Position numbers and translations under genes: made by a program. This document shows, piece by piece, positions 1-9,397 of a stretch of DNA of 35,349 nucleotides (positions are counted from its first letter, which is position 1; each line of letters begins with the position of its first letter). Below the pieces are notes generated by a model. The model was not told the DNA's origin. It did not search any database and saw nothing but the letters and a program-made list of their open reading frames with translations. Origin of the DNA: Planctomycetaceae bacterium (GTDB taxonomy: Bacteria > Planctomycetota > Phycisphaerae > Phycisphaerales > SM1A02). The stretch spans positions 1 to 35,349 of the forward strand of contig CANETX010000007.1 of assembly GCA_947441435.1 (NCBI GenBank). Direction: 5' to 3'.

Positions 1-195
1 AAGAACTGGTCGATGTATTCACTGACGACTCGTCGCGCCTGGCTGTGCGTTGCGAATGAGCGCTTGCGCAAGAGTTCCCACTCGAGCGTGCTGAAGAAAC
101 TTTCGGCGACTGCGTTGTCCCAGCAATCACCACTCTCACTCATGCTCGGTTGCATGTGAAGTGCGCAGAGCCGATCGGTGTAGAGATCACTGCCA
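1..195 (-). pseudogene. IS3-family transposase (OrfB/rve) remnant, partial at the window edge
   Basis: Reverse-strand translation reads ...YTDRLCALHMQPSMSESGDCWDNAVAESFFSTLEWELLRKRSFATHSQARRVVSEYIDQF, matching the IS3 OrfB block around the catalytic E (SMSxxGxCxDNAxAESFFxTLExE). Homology is lost right of about 195 and the C-terminus lies off the left edge. Confidence 0.8.
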
Positions 196-314
196 TACAC
201 ACTCGGCAAGATGTTTGATTGGTTGGCATTGCGGCGCAAGCCTACCCCTGCGGAGAAGCACGACCGACCCTTGCGGCTCTTGCCGGCGCGACTGCGTACC
301 GTCGCGACGAGACC

Positions 315-1991
315 CTACTTGCGGATCCCGCGGTCGAGGTGCACTTTGACCTTTCGTCCGCGAATCGTCGCGCTCCGAAGCGCCTTGATGACTTGATCTA
401 CATCTGCAGAAGGCAACTCGACGATCGAAAACGACTCTGCGATTTCGATGTCCCCAATCCCGCGCGGATTGACGTTCGCCTCATTGGCGATCGCCCCCAC
501 AAGATCCGCAGGACGGATTCCCATGCGCGATCCGCCGGCGATGTAAATCCGCACAAGGTCTCGGGGATCCGGACCGCGATTCCATTGTCCTCGCCTTGGC
601 TGCTCTGGCGCAGACTGGCGATGGGCGCCCTTCTCGAACGTCGGGATGTGCATGTCGTCCTCGTTCGATCCCTCCCCCTCCGAAGCCTCGTGGACGAGTC
701 GGACCGCAGCGGCCGCGATGTCCATCGGATCGAACTCCGCCGCGAGCGTCTCGACGACGACTCGGAATCCATCCGACCCCCCCGCAAGCAACTTCTCGCG
801 CACTGCGGCCTTGGTGACATCAAGTCGACGCGCCTTCACATCCATCGGCGTCGGCACGGTCGCGATCTCGATCTTCTGTTTTGTCAGGTGCTCGATGTTG
901 CGGAGCAGTCGATGCTCGCGTGGATCCGCCAGCGTGATGGCGACACCTTCCCGACCAGCGCGACCCGTGCGGCCGATGCGATGCACATACGACTCTGGCG
1001 ACATCGGTACATTGAAATTCACCACATGGGTCAGGTGATCGATGTCGATCCCGCGCGCTGCGACATCGGTCGCGACGACGAGATCCACCATCGCGCCGCG
1101 CGCCTTCTTCATCACACGGTCGCGCTCCTGCTGGGACATGCCTCCATGGAGCGCCTCGACCCTATAACCGCGCCCGGCCAGTCGGTCCGCGAGCTCGTCC
1201 ACCTCGAGTCGCGTTCGGCAGAAGATGAGCGCGAGCGTCGGCGACTCGAGATCGAGCACGCGCCCAAGCGCAGCAATCTTCTGGGCCCGCGAGATCAGAT
1301 ACGCAGTCTGGCGCACCTTGGGAATGGTTCCACGCGTCCCCTTGTCACGCGGAATCAAAATCCGGGCCGGATCCTTTAGATGACGCTCCGCAATCGACGC
1401 GATGCGCGGGGGCAGGGTCGCCGAGAAGAGCGCTGTCTGACGGCTCTTCGGCGTCGCATTGAGGATGAGTTCGAGATCCTCGGCGAATCCCATGTCGAGC
1501 ATCTCATCGGCCTCATCAAGGACGACGGACTTGAGCGCGCTCAGGTCCAGCGTCTCGCGGCGCAAGTGATCGAGCGCACGCCCGGGTGTCGCTACGACGA
1601 TGTGAGTGCCACGATCGAGTCCGATGATCTGCCTGCGAAACTCCTGGCCTCCATAGATCGGCAGCACGGAGACTCCAGTTCCCTTGCTGTAGGTGTGGAA
1701 CGCATCAGACACCTGCACTGCCAGTTCGCGCGTCGGCACGAGGACCAGCGCGAACGGCTTGTTCGCGACAGCCTTGGTCTTCCCGATTCGCTGGAGCAGC
1801 GGCAGCGCGAATGCGGCCGTCTTTCCCGTGCCTGTTGCAGCCTGCCCGAGCAGATCGCGCCCTTCCAAGAGCGGCACGATTGCCGCAGTCTGGATCGGGG
1901 TCGGCTCTTCATAACCGAGCGCGGTGAGTCCCGCGAGCAGTTCCTTCCCGAGACCGAGTTCCGCAAATGTCCTCTTGACGCCTTCCTTCAT
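315..1991 (-). CDS. deaD: DEAD-box ATP-dependent RNA helicase with C-terminal DbpA-type RNA-binding domain
   Basis: Motifs PTPIQ, ATGTGKT, PTRELA, DEAD, SAT, HRIGRTGRAGR; C-terminal VRIYIAGGSRMGIRPADLVGAIANEANV...VELPSADVDQVIKAL. Confidence 0.95.
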   Translation of the reverse strand: MKEGVKRTFAELGLGKELLAGLTALGYEEPTPIQTAAIVPLLEGRDLLGQAATGTGKTAAFALPLLQRIGKTKAVANKPFALVLVPTRELAVQVSDAFHTYSKGTGVSVLPIYGGQEFRRQIIGLDRGTHIVVATPGRALDHLRRETLDLSALKSVVLDEADEMLDMGFAEDLELILNATPKSRQTALFSATLPPRIASIAERHLKDPARILIPRDKGTRGTIPKVRQTAYLISRAQKIAALGRVLDLESPTLALIFCRTRLEVDELADRLAGRGYRVEALHGGMSQQERDRVMKKARGAMVDLVVATDVAARGIDIDHLTHVVNFNVPMSPESYVHRIGRTGRAGREGVAITLADPREHRLLRNIEHLTKQKIEIATVPTPMDVKARRLDVTKAAVREKLLAGGSDGFRVVVETLAAEFDPMDIAAAAVRLVHEASEGEGSNEDDMHIPTFEKGAHRQSAPEQPRRGQWNRGPDPRDLVRIYIAGGSRMGIRPADLVGAIANEANVNPRGIGDIEIAESFSIVELPSADVDQVIKALRSATIRGRKVKVHLDRGIRK

Positions 1992-1997
1992 TGACGG

Positions 1998-2003
1998 AGG
2001 GTA
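1998..2003 (-). promoter_or_regulatory. TACCCT candidate -10 element, 6 nt from the helicase ATG
   Basis: Reverse strand TACCCT-ccgtca-ATG; part of a recurrent motif in the window. Confidence 0.5.
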
Positions 2004-2089
2004 CCGCCGATGCCAGGATCACCTCGCCAGTCCCTCGGATCGGTCTCTCTCGCCCTAGACACACCCTTGGTCAAAGCCACGTCACTCGG

Positions 2090-3493
2090 TCACGCAACCG
2101 TCTCCCGCACCCACCGGTGCCAGTCACTCGAGAACACATGGTTGGGGTCGAGGGAATCCTTGCGCGCGAGGAACGTGGGGAGTTGCGGGTACGCGCGCAA
2201 GAGATGATCACGGGTCGCCCACCGGTGATACGTCAAGAAGAAGGATCCGCCACGATCGAGCGCGAGATCGATGAGCGCGCGAAAACTCTCGCTCGCGTGA
2301 GCGCGTCCCTCTGGCGTGTGCGCAACATGCAGGTTGAAGATCACGCACGCTTGGTCATCCTTCGCCCAAGGCAAGAACGTCTCTGAGTCCCGGCGGATCA
2401 AGCGAATCGTCCCGTAGATCACTTCGGCGCCCCGCTCGGTGAGGACTCGCGCGGCATCATGCAGGAAGTCGACGAGACGATCGTGCGGGACATACAACTC
2501 CGAGATCATCTCGCTGCACCGACAGGGCGATGCGAGCTTCGCATCGATGCCTTCGTGGTACCCGTCGAGGTAGATGCCGAGTTGATGGGTGTCCGACCAG
2601 TAGAGGTGGCCATCCGTGGCGATGTAGTGCTGCGCGTAGAGCCCGAATGCACGCGCCTTGTCGGTGTGGGCGAGCAGCAGCAACTCTTCCCAGTCGTCGG
2701 CCGAGAGTTCGCGCGACGGTGCGGCGGGCGGCTTGGCATCGAGTGCGGGCTCGTAGCAGGAGAAGACTCCCTTGGTCAGAAACCCGCGGGATGCCGGATC
2801 GATGTCAAACTGAAAGTCGCCGTAGATGAAACCCGCATCAATACGCCGACGTGCGGCGTTGACGGCATCGTCGATGTCGATGAGCCGCACGACACGCCGG
2901 ACCGGCACGCGTGGGCAGAGTCGCAGAGTCACAGTGACGATCACGCCGAAGAGCCCGTACCCGCCGATCGCAAGCGCGAAGACGTCGGCGTGGTCGGTTC
3001 GGCTGCAGGTGACAAGATCTCCGCGTGCGTTCACGAGCGTGAAGCACTCGACATCATGGACGATCGGTGGCATGGTCAGCCCCCGCCCATGCGCGTTGGC
3101 GGAAAGTGCGCCGCCGAGAGTGAGACGGTCTGCGCCCGTCTGCTTCTGCGCGATTCCCCACTGCGGTTCGCGCAGCGGATCGCGTTGGGTTTGCAGCGCG
3201 AGATATCCAGCGATCAACTCGGGCCACTCAATGCCCGCCTCCGCAGTGACGAGTCCGCGGTCGCTGTCGAAGGCGAGGATGCGATCGAGTCCCCGCATGT
3301 CAAGGAGCGTTTCGCCCTCGAGAAACTGCTGCCCTCCCATGGCGTGGCGCGATCCACAGATCGCAAGCGAACGCCCCTCCGCGCCACACCGCTGCACAAT
3401 CTCGCACACCTCCGTGAGAGTCGAAGGGCGGATGACTTCGCGAACGGTCGTGGTGCAGAGCCCCGAGTGGATGTCATTGACGATCAGCGCCAT
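2090..3493 (-). CDS. FAD-binding oxidoreductase (FAD_binding_4 / aldonolactone oxidase-like)
   Basis: N-terminal ICGSRHAMGGQQF FAD motif, RLTLGGALSANAHGRG, and a C-terminal domain resembling D-arabinono-1,4-lactone oxidase-like enzymes; ATG start at 3493. Confidence 0.85.
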   Translation of the reverse strand: MALIVNDIHSGLCTTTVREVIRPSTLTEVCEIVQRCGAEGRSLAICGSRHAMGGQQFLEGETLLDMRGLDRILAFDSDRGLVTAEAGIEWPELIAGYLALQTQRDPLREPQWGIAQKQTGADRLTLGGALSANAHGRGLTMPPIVHDVECFTLVNARGDLVTCSRTDHADVFALAIGGYGLFGVIVTVTLRLCPRVPVRRVVRLIDIDDAVNAARRRIDAGFIYGDFQFDIDPASRGFLTKGVFSCYEPALDAKPPAAPSRELSADDWEELLLLAHTDKARAFGLYAQHYIATDGHLYWSDTHQLGIYLDGYHEGIDAKLASPCRCSEMISELYVPHDRLVDFLHDAARVLTERGAEVIYGTIRLIRRDSETFLPWAKDDQACVIFNLHVAHTPEGRAHASESFRALIDLALDRGGSFFLTYHRWATRDHLLRAYPQLPTFLARKDSLDPNHVFSSDWHRWVRETVA

Positions 3494-3529
3494 GGTGAGC
3501 CCGTCGGTGAAACCGTGGACGGCACCAGG

Positions 3530-4195
3530 CTATTGCATCGCAATCTGACGCTGAAAGTTGGCGGCGAGCGTGTGGATCACGGCCTGGTAGTCGTCATAAC
3601 TGACTTGCCCTTGCTTCGCGCGCAACACCTTGATCTCACCTGCGGCGGCGAACAGCGCTTCGGTCATTCGAATCGTGCTTGGCTGAAAATTGATGCGCAA
3701 GCGCGGCCACAACCGCTGCAGAGTGTCGCTCTGGGCCCAATTGAGAAAGTTCCCAAGCCAGATGTTCACGCCGGTCTTGTCGTGCCGGTAAATCGTCTTG
3801 TAGTCCTCAAAGATCTGGAACACCGAGATGGCAAACGCAACCTGATGCATGTCCTTTGAAGACTCAATTGAGAGATCTGGATACATCTCCGCCGGCAGCG
3901 AACCCAAGTTGTCGTAGTCATGAGCAAGCCGAAAGTTTGGCGTGATCCACAAGTCATTGATGATCTTGATGGTGGACAGTTCCAACGCCTTCTCGGTCGC
4001 CAACTCTTGGCTGCGCGCCTGGTGATAGAGCGTCAGTGCCACGAACAGCCCGGCTCCGCCCGTCAGCAACATCATCAGCCTGTAGATCGTGGATCGTTCA
4101 ATGGGTTGATCCGGGGCCGGGTCCTGCACGAGCAAGTACGCAAACAGCACGCTGAGGGCGATCATTGTGCAAAGCAGGTACTTTGAAAACGTCAC
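3530..4195 (-). CDS. Hypothetical membrane protein with two N-terminal TM helices
   Basis: Two hydrophobic segments (YLLCTMIALSVLFAYLLV; LMMLLTGGAGLFVALTLY); GTG start preceded by AGGAGG. Confidence 0.7.
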   Translation of the reverse strand: MTFSKYLLCTMIALSVLFAYLLVQDPAPDQPIERSTIYRLMMLLTGGAGLFVALTLYHQARSQELATEKALELSTIKIINDLWITPNFRLAHDYDNLGSLPAEMYPDLSIESSKDMHQVAFAISVFQIFEDYKTIYRHDKTGVNIWLGNFLNWAQSDTLQRLWPRLRINFQPSTIRMTEALFAAAGEIKVLRAKQGQVSYDDYQAVIHTLAANFQRQIAMQ

Positions 4196-4244
4196 GTATG
4201 TCCTCCTGGCCGAGTGAACCGAGGGCCCAATGTGGACGGCGATC

Positions 4245-4262
4245 CTAGGGCCTTCTCCCTAG
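4245..4262. terminator. Hairpin CTAGGG-ccttct-CCCTAG between the SIMPL gene and the downstream membrane protein gene
   Basis: Perfect 6-bp inverted repeat with 6-nt loop in the only substantial gap between the two genes; no clear U tract, so function is uncertain. Confidence 0.3.
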
Positions 4263-4292
4263 CCGAGTCGCTCTCAGTGTCCATCCAATCGG

Positions 4293-5066
4293 CTACGGCT
4301 CGATCGCGTAGGTGAGGCTCACGACTGCCTTCACAGTCTTGTGGATCGTCGAGGTGTCGCTGATTCCCCAATCGCTGACGTCCGTCGAACCTGCGGCGAC
4401 GATCTGAAAGACCCCCTGCGACGCACTCATGAGTCCTCCGACACCGGCGCGCGATCCCTTGGCGAGCAGGGTTGCGCGGTCGTAGCCGTTCTGCGTGGCC
4501 TTCCCGAGCAATTCCATCTTGATCTCCTCCAGGCCAGAGACGAGGAACGACGGGGAGCCGGATGAGACCTCCACCCCCTCCTTCACGAGGTCTGTGACGA
4601 GGCTCGACAACGCGAGCAGTGCCTGCACGCGCGACGAACGCACCTTGATCGACTGGTGCAGTCGATACCCCTCGATCGCGTTGGTGTCCTTGCCCTTGCT
4701 GTCCTTCGTGAAGTACTCGGTGGTGGTGACATCAAGCTTCGTGATTTCCGTGTCGGTGAAACCCTGCTTCAGGATCAGCGCGTTCAGTTTCGTGATGCCG
4801 ACCTCGAGGATTGCATACGCCTCCGCCGGCGTCTTGCCTCGTGCGATCACCGAGCCGTTCCAGCGCCCGGTGTCGGAGACCACCGCGGCCTCCGCGAGTC
4901 CCTTCACCTGGATGGTGGCCGGTTCGCGCTTGAAGTTGGCGATCGCACGGCCCAGCGCCTGTGATCCGACGGTGACTCCAAGCGCGAGCATTGCGCCGAA
5001 ACAAAACATCCCGAAGCCAAAGTTCTTGACGAGCGGCGGAAGACGATGAATGAGTGTGTTTGACAT
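4293..5066 (-). CDS. SIMPL (DUF541) domain protein
   Basis: ATIQVKGLAEAAVVSDTGRWNGSVIARG...AYAILE...VTTTEYFTKDSKGKDTNAIEGYRLHQSIKVRSSRV; N-terminal TM; AAGGA Shine-Dalgarno before ATG. Confidence 0.8.
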   Translation of the reverse strand: MSNTLIHRLPPLVKNFGFGMFCFGAMLALGVTVGSQALGRAIANFKREPATIQVKGLAEAAVVSDTGRWNGSVIARGKTPAEAYAILEVGITKLNALILKQGFTDTEITKLDVTTTEYFTKDSKGKDTNAIEGYRLHQSIKVRSSRVQALLALSSLVTDLVKEGVEVSSGSPSFLVSGLEEIKMELLGKATQNGYDRATLLAKGSRAGVGGLMSASQGVFQIVAAGSTDVSDWGISDTSTIHKTVKAVVSLTYAIEP

Positions 5067-5226
5067 CGAAGCGTCCTTGCAGAGGTGCGAGCGTCACGCG
5101 ACATCCATGCCGCGTGGGGGGATCTAGCCTAAACCCCTCCGGGCCGATGTCCAGTGGCAACCTGCAAATCTCCAGTCCGGGCCTGAAACAAGGGCAAACT
5201 GAGGCGACGCCGATCGCCCAACCCTC

Positions 5227-7230
5227 TCACACGGTGAATCTCGAAACTTCCTGCTTGAGTTCCCCAACCGAGGCCCGCAGTTCCACCGTCGCCTTGTTCG
5301 AGTCCTCCAATGCACCGGCAGTGCGCTCGGCTCCGTCGGCGAGCCGGGACATTGCATCCCGAATCTGCTGTGCCCCCTGCGACTGGGCGCGCATCCCTTC
5401 GGCGACATCCCCGAACCGCGCCGAAATCGCCTGGACCGACGTGATGATCTCACCGAGCGTTCCCGAGACCTCGCCGATCTCGCGCACGCCCCCACTGACA
5501 TGATCTGAGAAGGCGCTCATCTCCTTGACCCCGGCGGTCACGCTCTTCTGCATCTCGTTCACCATCCGCTCGATGTCGAGCGAGGCCACCGCGGTCTGAT
5601 CCGCCAACCGGGTGATCTCGCGAGCCACCACCAGGAATCCGAGTCCCTGGTCGCCGGCCTTCTCGGCCTCGATCGTGGCGTTGATCGAGAGAAGATTGGT
5701 CCGGTCGGCAACCTTGACCATCGTCGTGATGACGCCGGTGATGTCCGTGGCTCGCTCGCGGATGGTGGCCAACTTCCCGCTGATCGATGCGGTGCTTGCC
5801 TCCAAGGTGCGCATCGTCGCGTCCATCCCTGCGAGATCCTTGCGCCCCTCCAACGCCTTCTCTCCGGTGCTCGCCGCGAGGTCGTTGACCTCGGCCATCG
5901 TCCGTGACAGCTCGTTGCTTGTCGCCGCGATCTCCGTCACTGCTGAGACGGCATCGCTTGTGGACCCTCCAAGATCCGCCACGACACGCTGCTGCTCGGC
6001 GCTCGTTGCTTGGATCGAGGTGGCGACGCGATCCAATGTCACCGACGAGCCTTGGATGCGGGAGATCAGTCCCCGCAAGTCGTTGGTCATCGTCTGGATC
6101 GCGGTGAGCAACGCACCGGTCTCGTCGTTGGAGTGCTCCCCGACATCGACGCGCAGATCCCCGCCCGCCACCTGCCGGGCGACCGCCACCGCCGTCCGGA
6201 GCGGGCGCGAGATGCTCCGCGCAACTACGAGCGCCGTCAGTGCCACGGCAAGCACGGTGGCAAGTGACAACCAGAGGATCGTCTTGCGCTGAAGGCGGAG
6301 TTCAGCAAATGCCTCGCTGGAATCTTGCTTGACGTTGATCCCCCACCGATAGCTGGGGAGGTAGCACCACGCTGCGACAACTTCATTCCCGCGGTAATCC
6401 TGAACAATGCCGTCACCGCGCTGCCCGCTTGCGGCGAGCTGGGTGCCACTGCCAGCCCCAACGCCGAGCGGAATCTTCATGCGGAAGGCGGCATCCGGCG
6501 AGTGCCGGAGCGGCGCCGTGATCAGCACGCTGTCGCCAGAGCGCTCACCGACCACGATCTCGCCAGTCTCGCCCAGGCCGCTCATGTTGGACAGCACATT
6601 CCAGACTCGTTCTGGTCCGAGCCCGCCAGCAAAGACTCCGATGACGCGTCCATCCTCTATGATCGGGCTCGTCACGAAGGCGATCGGACCCGGCGACCCT
6701 GCGTAGAGTTGAAAGGCCGTGAAGTCGGTCTGGAGCAACGCCTTGGAACGAAGGCAGCCGCTGGCAAGTTCGGTGGTCGACAGCGGGGCCGCAAGGATGG
6801 AGGCCGACACCTCGAACGCGGGGGTCAGTGAGTAGTGAATTGTCCCAACTCTGTCGAGCAGCAGGAGTTCGTGGTAGCCCAACTTGCCGGCGAGGTCTGC
6901 AAGACTCGCCTTCGCTTGCGCCACCCGCGCCGCGTCCCCCGAGAGGATGCCTCCAAGGGCACCGTGGACATTGGGGCTCGTTGCCAGCGTCGTCGCGTCC
7001 GCGATTCGCTCCACCGCATACGTCTCAAGTTCGCTTGATCGTTCAGCAGCGAGTCGGATGAGGTTGAATCGCACAGCCTCCTCCCGAGCGTGGGTCGCAC
7101 TGCGTGCCGTGATCGTCGTCAGCACCGCACACGGGACAAGCGAGATCGCGAGAAACCAGAGCAGGAGGCGACCCGCGATCGAGCGGTGAACGCCGAACCC
7201 TGCCTGGGCGGTGGTCGTTCCATCGCTCAC
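5227..7230 (-). CDS. Methyl-accepting chemotaxis protein, dCache-like sensor + HAMP + WspA-like signalling tip
   Basis: TM1 LLLWFLAISLVPCAVLTTI, periplasmic sensor, TM2, HAMP (RPLRTAVAVARQVAGGDL), tip VADRTNLLSINATIEAEKAGDQGLGFLVVAREITRLADQTAVASLDIERMV. The GTG start at 7230 overlaps the upstream stop (GTGA), so the ORF-track start at 7347 is probably too long. Confidence 0.9.
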   Translation of the reverse strand: MSDGTTTAQAGFGVHRSIAGRLLLWFLAISLVPCAVLTTITARSATHAREEAVRFNLIRLAAERSSELETYAVERIADATTLATSPNVHGALGGILSGDAARVAQAKASLADLAGKLGYHELLLLDRVGTIHYSLTPAFEVSASILAAPLSTTELASGCLRSKALLQTDFTAFQLYAGSPGPIAFVTSPIIEDGRVIGVFAGGLGPERVWNVLSNMSGLGETGEIVVGERSGDSVLITAPLRHSPDAAFRMKIPLGVGAGSGTQLAASGQRGDGIVQDYRGNEVVAAWCYLPSYRWGINVKQDSSEAFAELRLQRKTILWLSLATVLAVALTALVVARSISRPLRTAVAVARQVAGGDLRVDVGEHSNDETGALLTAIQTMTNDLRGLISRIQGSSVTLDRVATSIQATSAEQQRVVADLGGSTSDAVSAVTEIAATSNELSRTMAEVNDLAASTGEKALEGRKDLAGMDATMRTLEASTASISGKLATIRERATDITGVITTMVKVADRTNLLSINATIEAEKAGDQGLGFLVVAREITRLADQTAVASLDIERMVNEMQKSVTAGVKEMSAFSDHVSGGVREIGEVSGTLGEIITSVQAISARFGDVAEGMRAQSQGAQQIRDAMSRLADGAERTAGALEDSNKATVELRASVGELKQEVSRFTV

Positions 7231-8516
7231 GGTGCCGCCCACTTCCCGCCCCACCCTCGGGCGAGGGCTTCCACGAACTCTTGCCACTGCGTGCGCGTCC
7301 TCGATATCGGGAATGGGACCGGGCGCACAGCGGTCTTGCTCGTCCACACAATGTCGAACTGGCCATCCTGGCGGACTCGACCGATCGACACCGGCCGCCA
7401 GGTGTGCTGCGTGGCAGGATCGACCGCGATGATCCCCTCGGGAGCGTTGAGGCTCTGATGACGGATGGCGTACCGAACCTGTTGCACATCGGTCGTCCCC
7501 GACTCGCGCACCGCCTGCGCCCAGAGCATCACGCTGTTGTACGCCGTGGTGATCACGTCCGAGATCGGCCGGTCCTGGCCATATCTCGCCTTGAACGCGC
7601 GGACGAACTCCGCATTCTCAGGTCGATCGATGCTCTGGAAGTAGTTCCATGCTGCGTAGGTCCCGACGATGTCGTCCCGTGACACCGATCGCAGTTCATC
7701 CTCGGCGAGTGCGAATGTCAGGACCGGCGTCTGGTCGAGACGGATCCCGGCCTTGCGAAGCTCCTTCGCAAACGCGAGCGCGGAGTCCCCGACGACCGTG
7801 CTGAGCACGACGTCCGGCTTCGCCGCCGCGATTTCGCGTACGGCAGCGGCGAAGTCGGTGCTGCCGAAGCGGACATACACCTCGCCAACGCGCTCGGCTC
7901 CCAGCCCAACAAGCTGATCGCCGATGATCGCGTTGACGCAGTGCGGCCAGATGTAGTCGGAACCGATGAGGAAAAATCGATTGGCGCCAAGTTTCTCATG
8001 GCACCACTGCACCGCCGGGGTGATCTGCTGGTTTGGCGCCGCCCCTGTGTAGATGACATTGTCAGACTGCTCGAGACCCTCGTACGCCATCGGATACACC
8101 AGCAGGTGATCGAACTTTTCGAAGACGGGCAGCACGCTCTTGCGGCTGGCACTCGTCCAACAGCCGAACACCACGCACGCCTCTTCCTTGACGATCAAGT
8201 GTTGTGCCTGGGCGGCAAAACGAGGCCAATCGGATGCGCCGTCGGCGATCACCCACGCGACCTGTCGACCGAGGAGTCCCCCGGAAGCGTTGATCTGCTC
8301 CAGCGCGAGCACCTCTGCGTCGATCATCGAACTCTCGCTGACCGCCATCGGCCCGGTCTGTGAGTGGAGGATCCCGACGACGATCGGGGCACGGTTCACG
8401 AGCAACTTGTCGAACGCAAGCCAGCCGAGCAGGCCGATTGCAGCCGCCACCACGACCACCGCGAGTCCGTATCTCCGTGGGGGTGAAGCCATCCTCTCGA
8501 AGGATATCACTCGCAT
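7227..8516 (-). CDS. UrtA/AmiC-like (urea/amide) type I periplasmic binding protein, N-terminally membrane anchored
   Basis: ILHSQTGPMAVSESSMIDAEVLALEQINASGG, DGASDWPRFAAQAQHLI, VFGCWTSASRKSVLPVFEKFDHLLVYPMAYEG, GAAPNQQITPAVQW, typical UrtA-family segments. N-terminal TM (LAVVVVAAAIGLLGWLAF). ATG at 8516 preceded by GAGGTG. Confidence 0.88.
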   Translation of the reverse strand: MRVISFERMASPPRRYGLAVVVVAAAIGLLGWLAFDKLLVNRAPIVVGILHSQTGPMAVSESSMIDAEVLALEQINASGGLLGRQVAWVIADGASDWPRFAAQAQHLIVKEEACVVFGCWTSASRKSVLPVFEKFDHLLVYPMAYEGLEQSDNVIYTGAAPNQQITPAVQWCHEKLGANRFFLIGSDYIWPHCVNAIIGDQLVGLGAERVGEVYVRFGSTDFAAAVREIAAAKPDVVLSTVVGDSALAFAKELRKAGIRLDQTPVLTFALAEDELRSVSRDDIVGTYAAWNYFQSIDRPENAEFVRAFKARYGQDRPISDVITTAYNSVMLWAQAVRESGTTDVQQVRYAIRHQSLNAPEGIIAVDPATQHTWRPVSIGRVRQDGQFDIVWTSKTAVRPVPFPISRTRTQWQEFVEALARGWGGKWAAP

Positions 8517-8644
8517 CGATGCACCTCGATGCACCTCGCCGTGACGCTGCGACGGTCGCAGGGCGAGTTACCATCACTGAAGCGCGCTCGATGAACCGCA
8601 TACGCAACAGATTCCGATGAGCAGTTGGAGGGCTCCTGCTCGGG

Positions 8645-9385
8645 ATGTGCTCGGTGCCGTTGCCCCCTGCTACCGCGGGCTCCGACATCCAGATTGAGCG
8701 CCCCAGGGATCGCGAGTTCGTGCGCGACTTGGCCGGGAAGCTCGATGCACAATCGAAGGCACACATTCAGGATGTCTGCGACCGGCTGCTGAAGGACAAG
8801 GCGACGCCGGTGGTCGTCGTGACGATCGAGTCGATGGCCCGGTACGGCGGCGACGGAAGTTCCATCGAGACATTCGCCACCCGCCTGTTCGATCAGTGGC
8901 AGATTGGCGTGTCGTCGCTTGGAAAGAACCCGTGGAACACCGGAATCCTCCTCCTGATTTCCAAGAGTGACCGCGGGGCCCGCATCGAGCTAGGAGCTGG
9001 TTGGGAGCGACGCGAGGATGCCCTGTGCCAACAGATCATGGACGAGCAGATCATCCCTCGCTTCAAGGCAGGTGACTTCTCCGCCGGGATCGTGGCAGGA
9101 GTTGACTCGCTGGACAAGATGGCCCGCAAGTTGAAGTTGCCGCCCCCTCCTCGTCCCAGTTGGTTTTTCCCGGCGATCGTGGGATCCATCGCTCTGTCGA
9201 TCTTCACGGCCGTCTCGCTGAGGCGGAGCGGCTCGAACGGCTGGGCTTGGGTGTTCTGGGGAGTGGCGTTCGCCCTCCTTGGATACTTCATGTGGGCCGT
9301 CCTGGCCCGGGCCGTCAGCCGCGCCACCGGGGGGATTTGCGGCGGCGGTTTCTCGGGCGGCGGCGGAGCCTCCGGCTCCTGGTGA
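8645..9385 (+). CDS. TPM domain (YgcG/DUF477) protein
   Basis: VRDLAGKLDAQSKAHIQDVCDRLLKDKATPVVVVTIESM...NTGILLLISKSDRGARIELGAGW; two TM segments and C-terminal GGGFSGGGGASGSW. N-terminal start uncertain. Confidence 0.85.
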   Translation: MCSVPLPPATAGSDIQIERPRDREFVRDLAGKLDAQSKAHIQDVCDRLLKDKATPVVVVTIESMARYGGDGSSIETFATRLFDQWQIGVSSLGKNPWNTGILLLISKSDRGARIELGAGWERREDALCQQIMDEQIIPRFKAGDFSAGIVAGVDSLDKMARKLKLPPPPRPSWFFPAIVGSIALSIFTAVSLRRSGSNGWAWVFWGVAFALLGYFMWAVLARAVSRATGGICGGGFSGGGGASGSW

Positions 9386-9397
9386 GGATCACGACCA

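Noticed and set aside
1-195. IS3 remnant as an active mobile element
   Set aside because: Only the C-terminal catalytic block is present and it meets the window edge; no terminal inverted repeat or OrfA can be seen, so activity cannot be claimed.
219-1379. 386-aa + strand ORF antisense to the helicase
   Set aside because: Antisense shadow; no domain motif.
2459-3859. 466-aa + strand ORF antisense to the FAD oxidase and spanning into the next gene
   Set aside because: Crosses two genes with clear reverse-strand coding; composition-driven shadow ORF.
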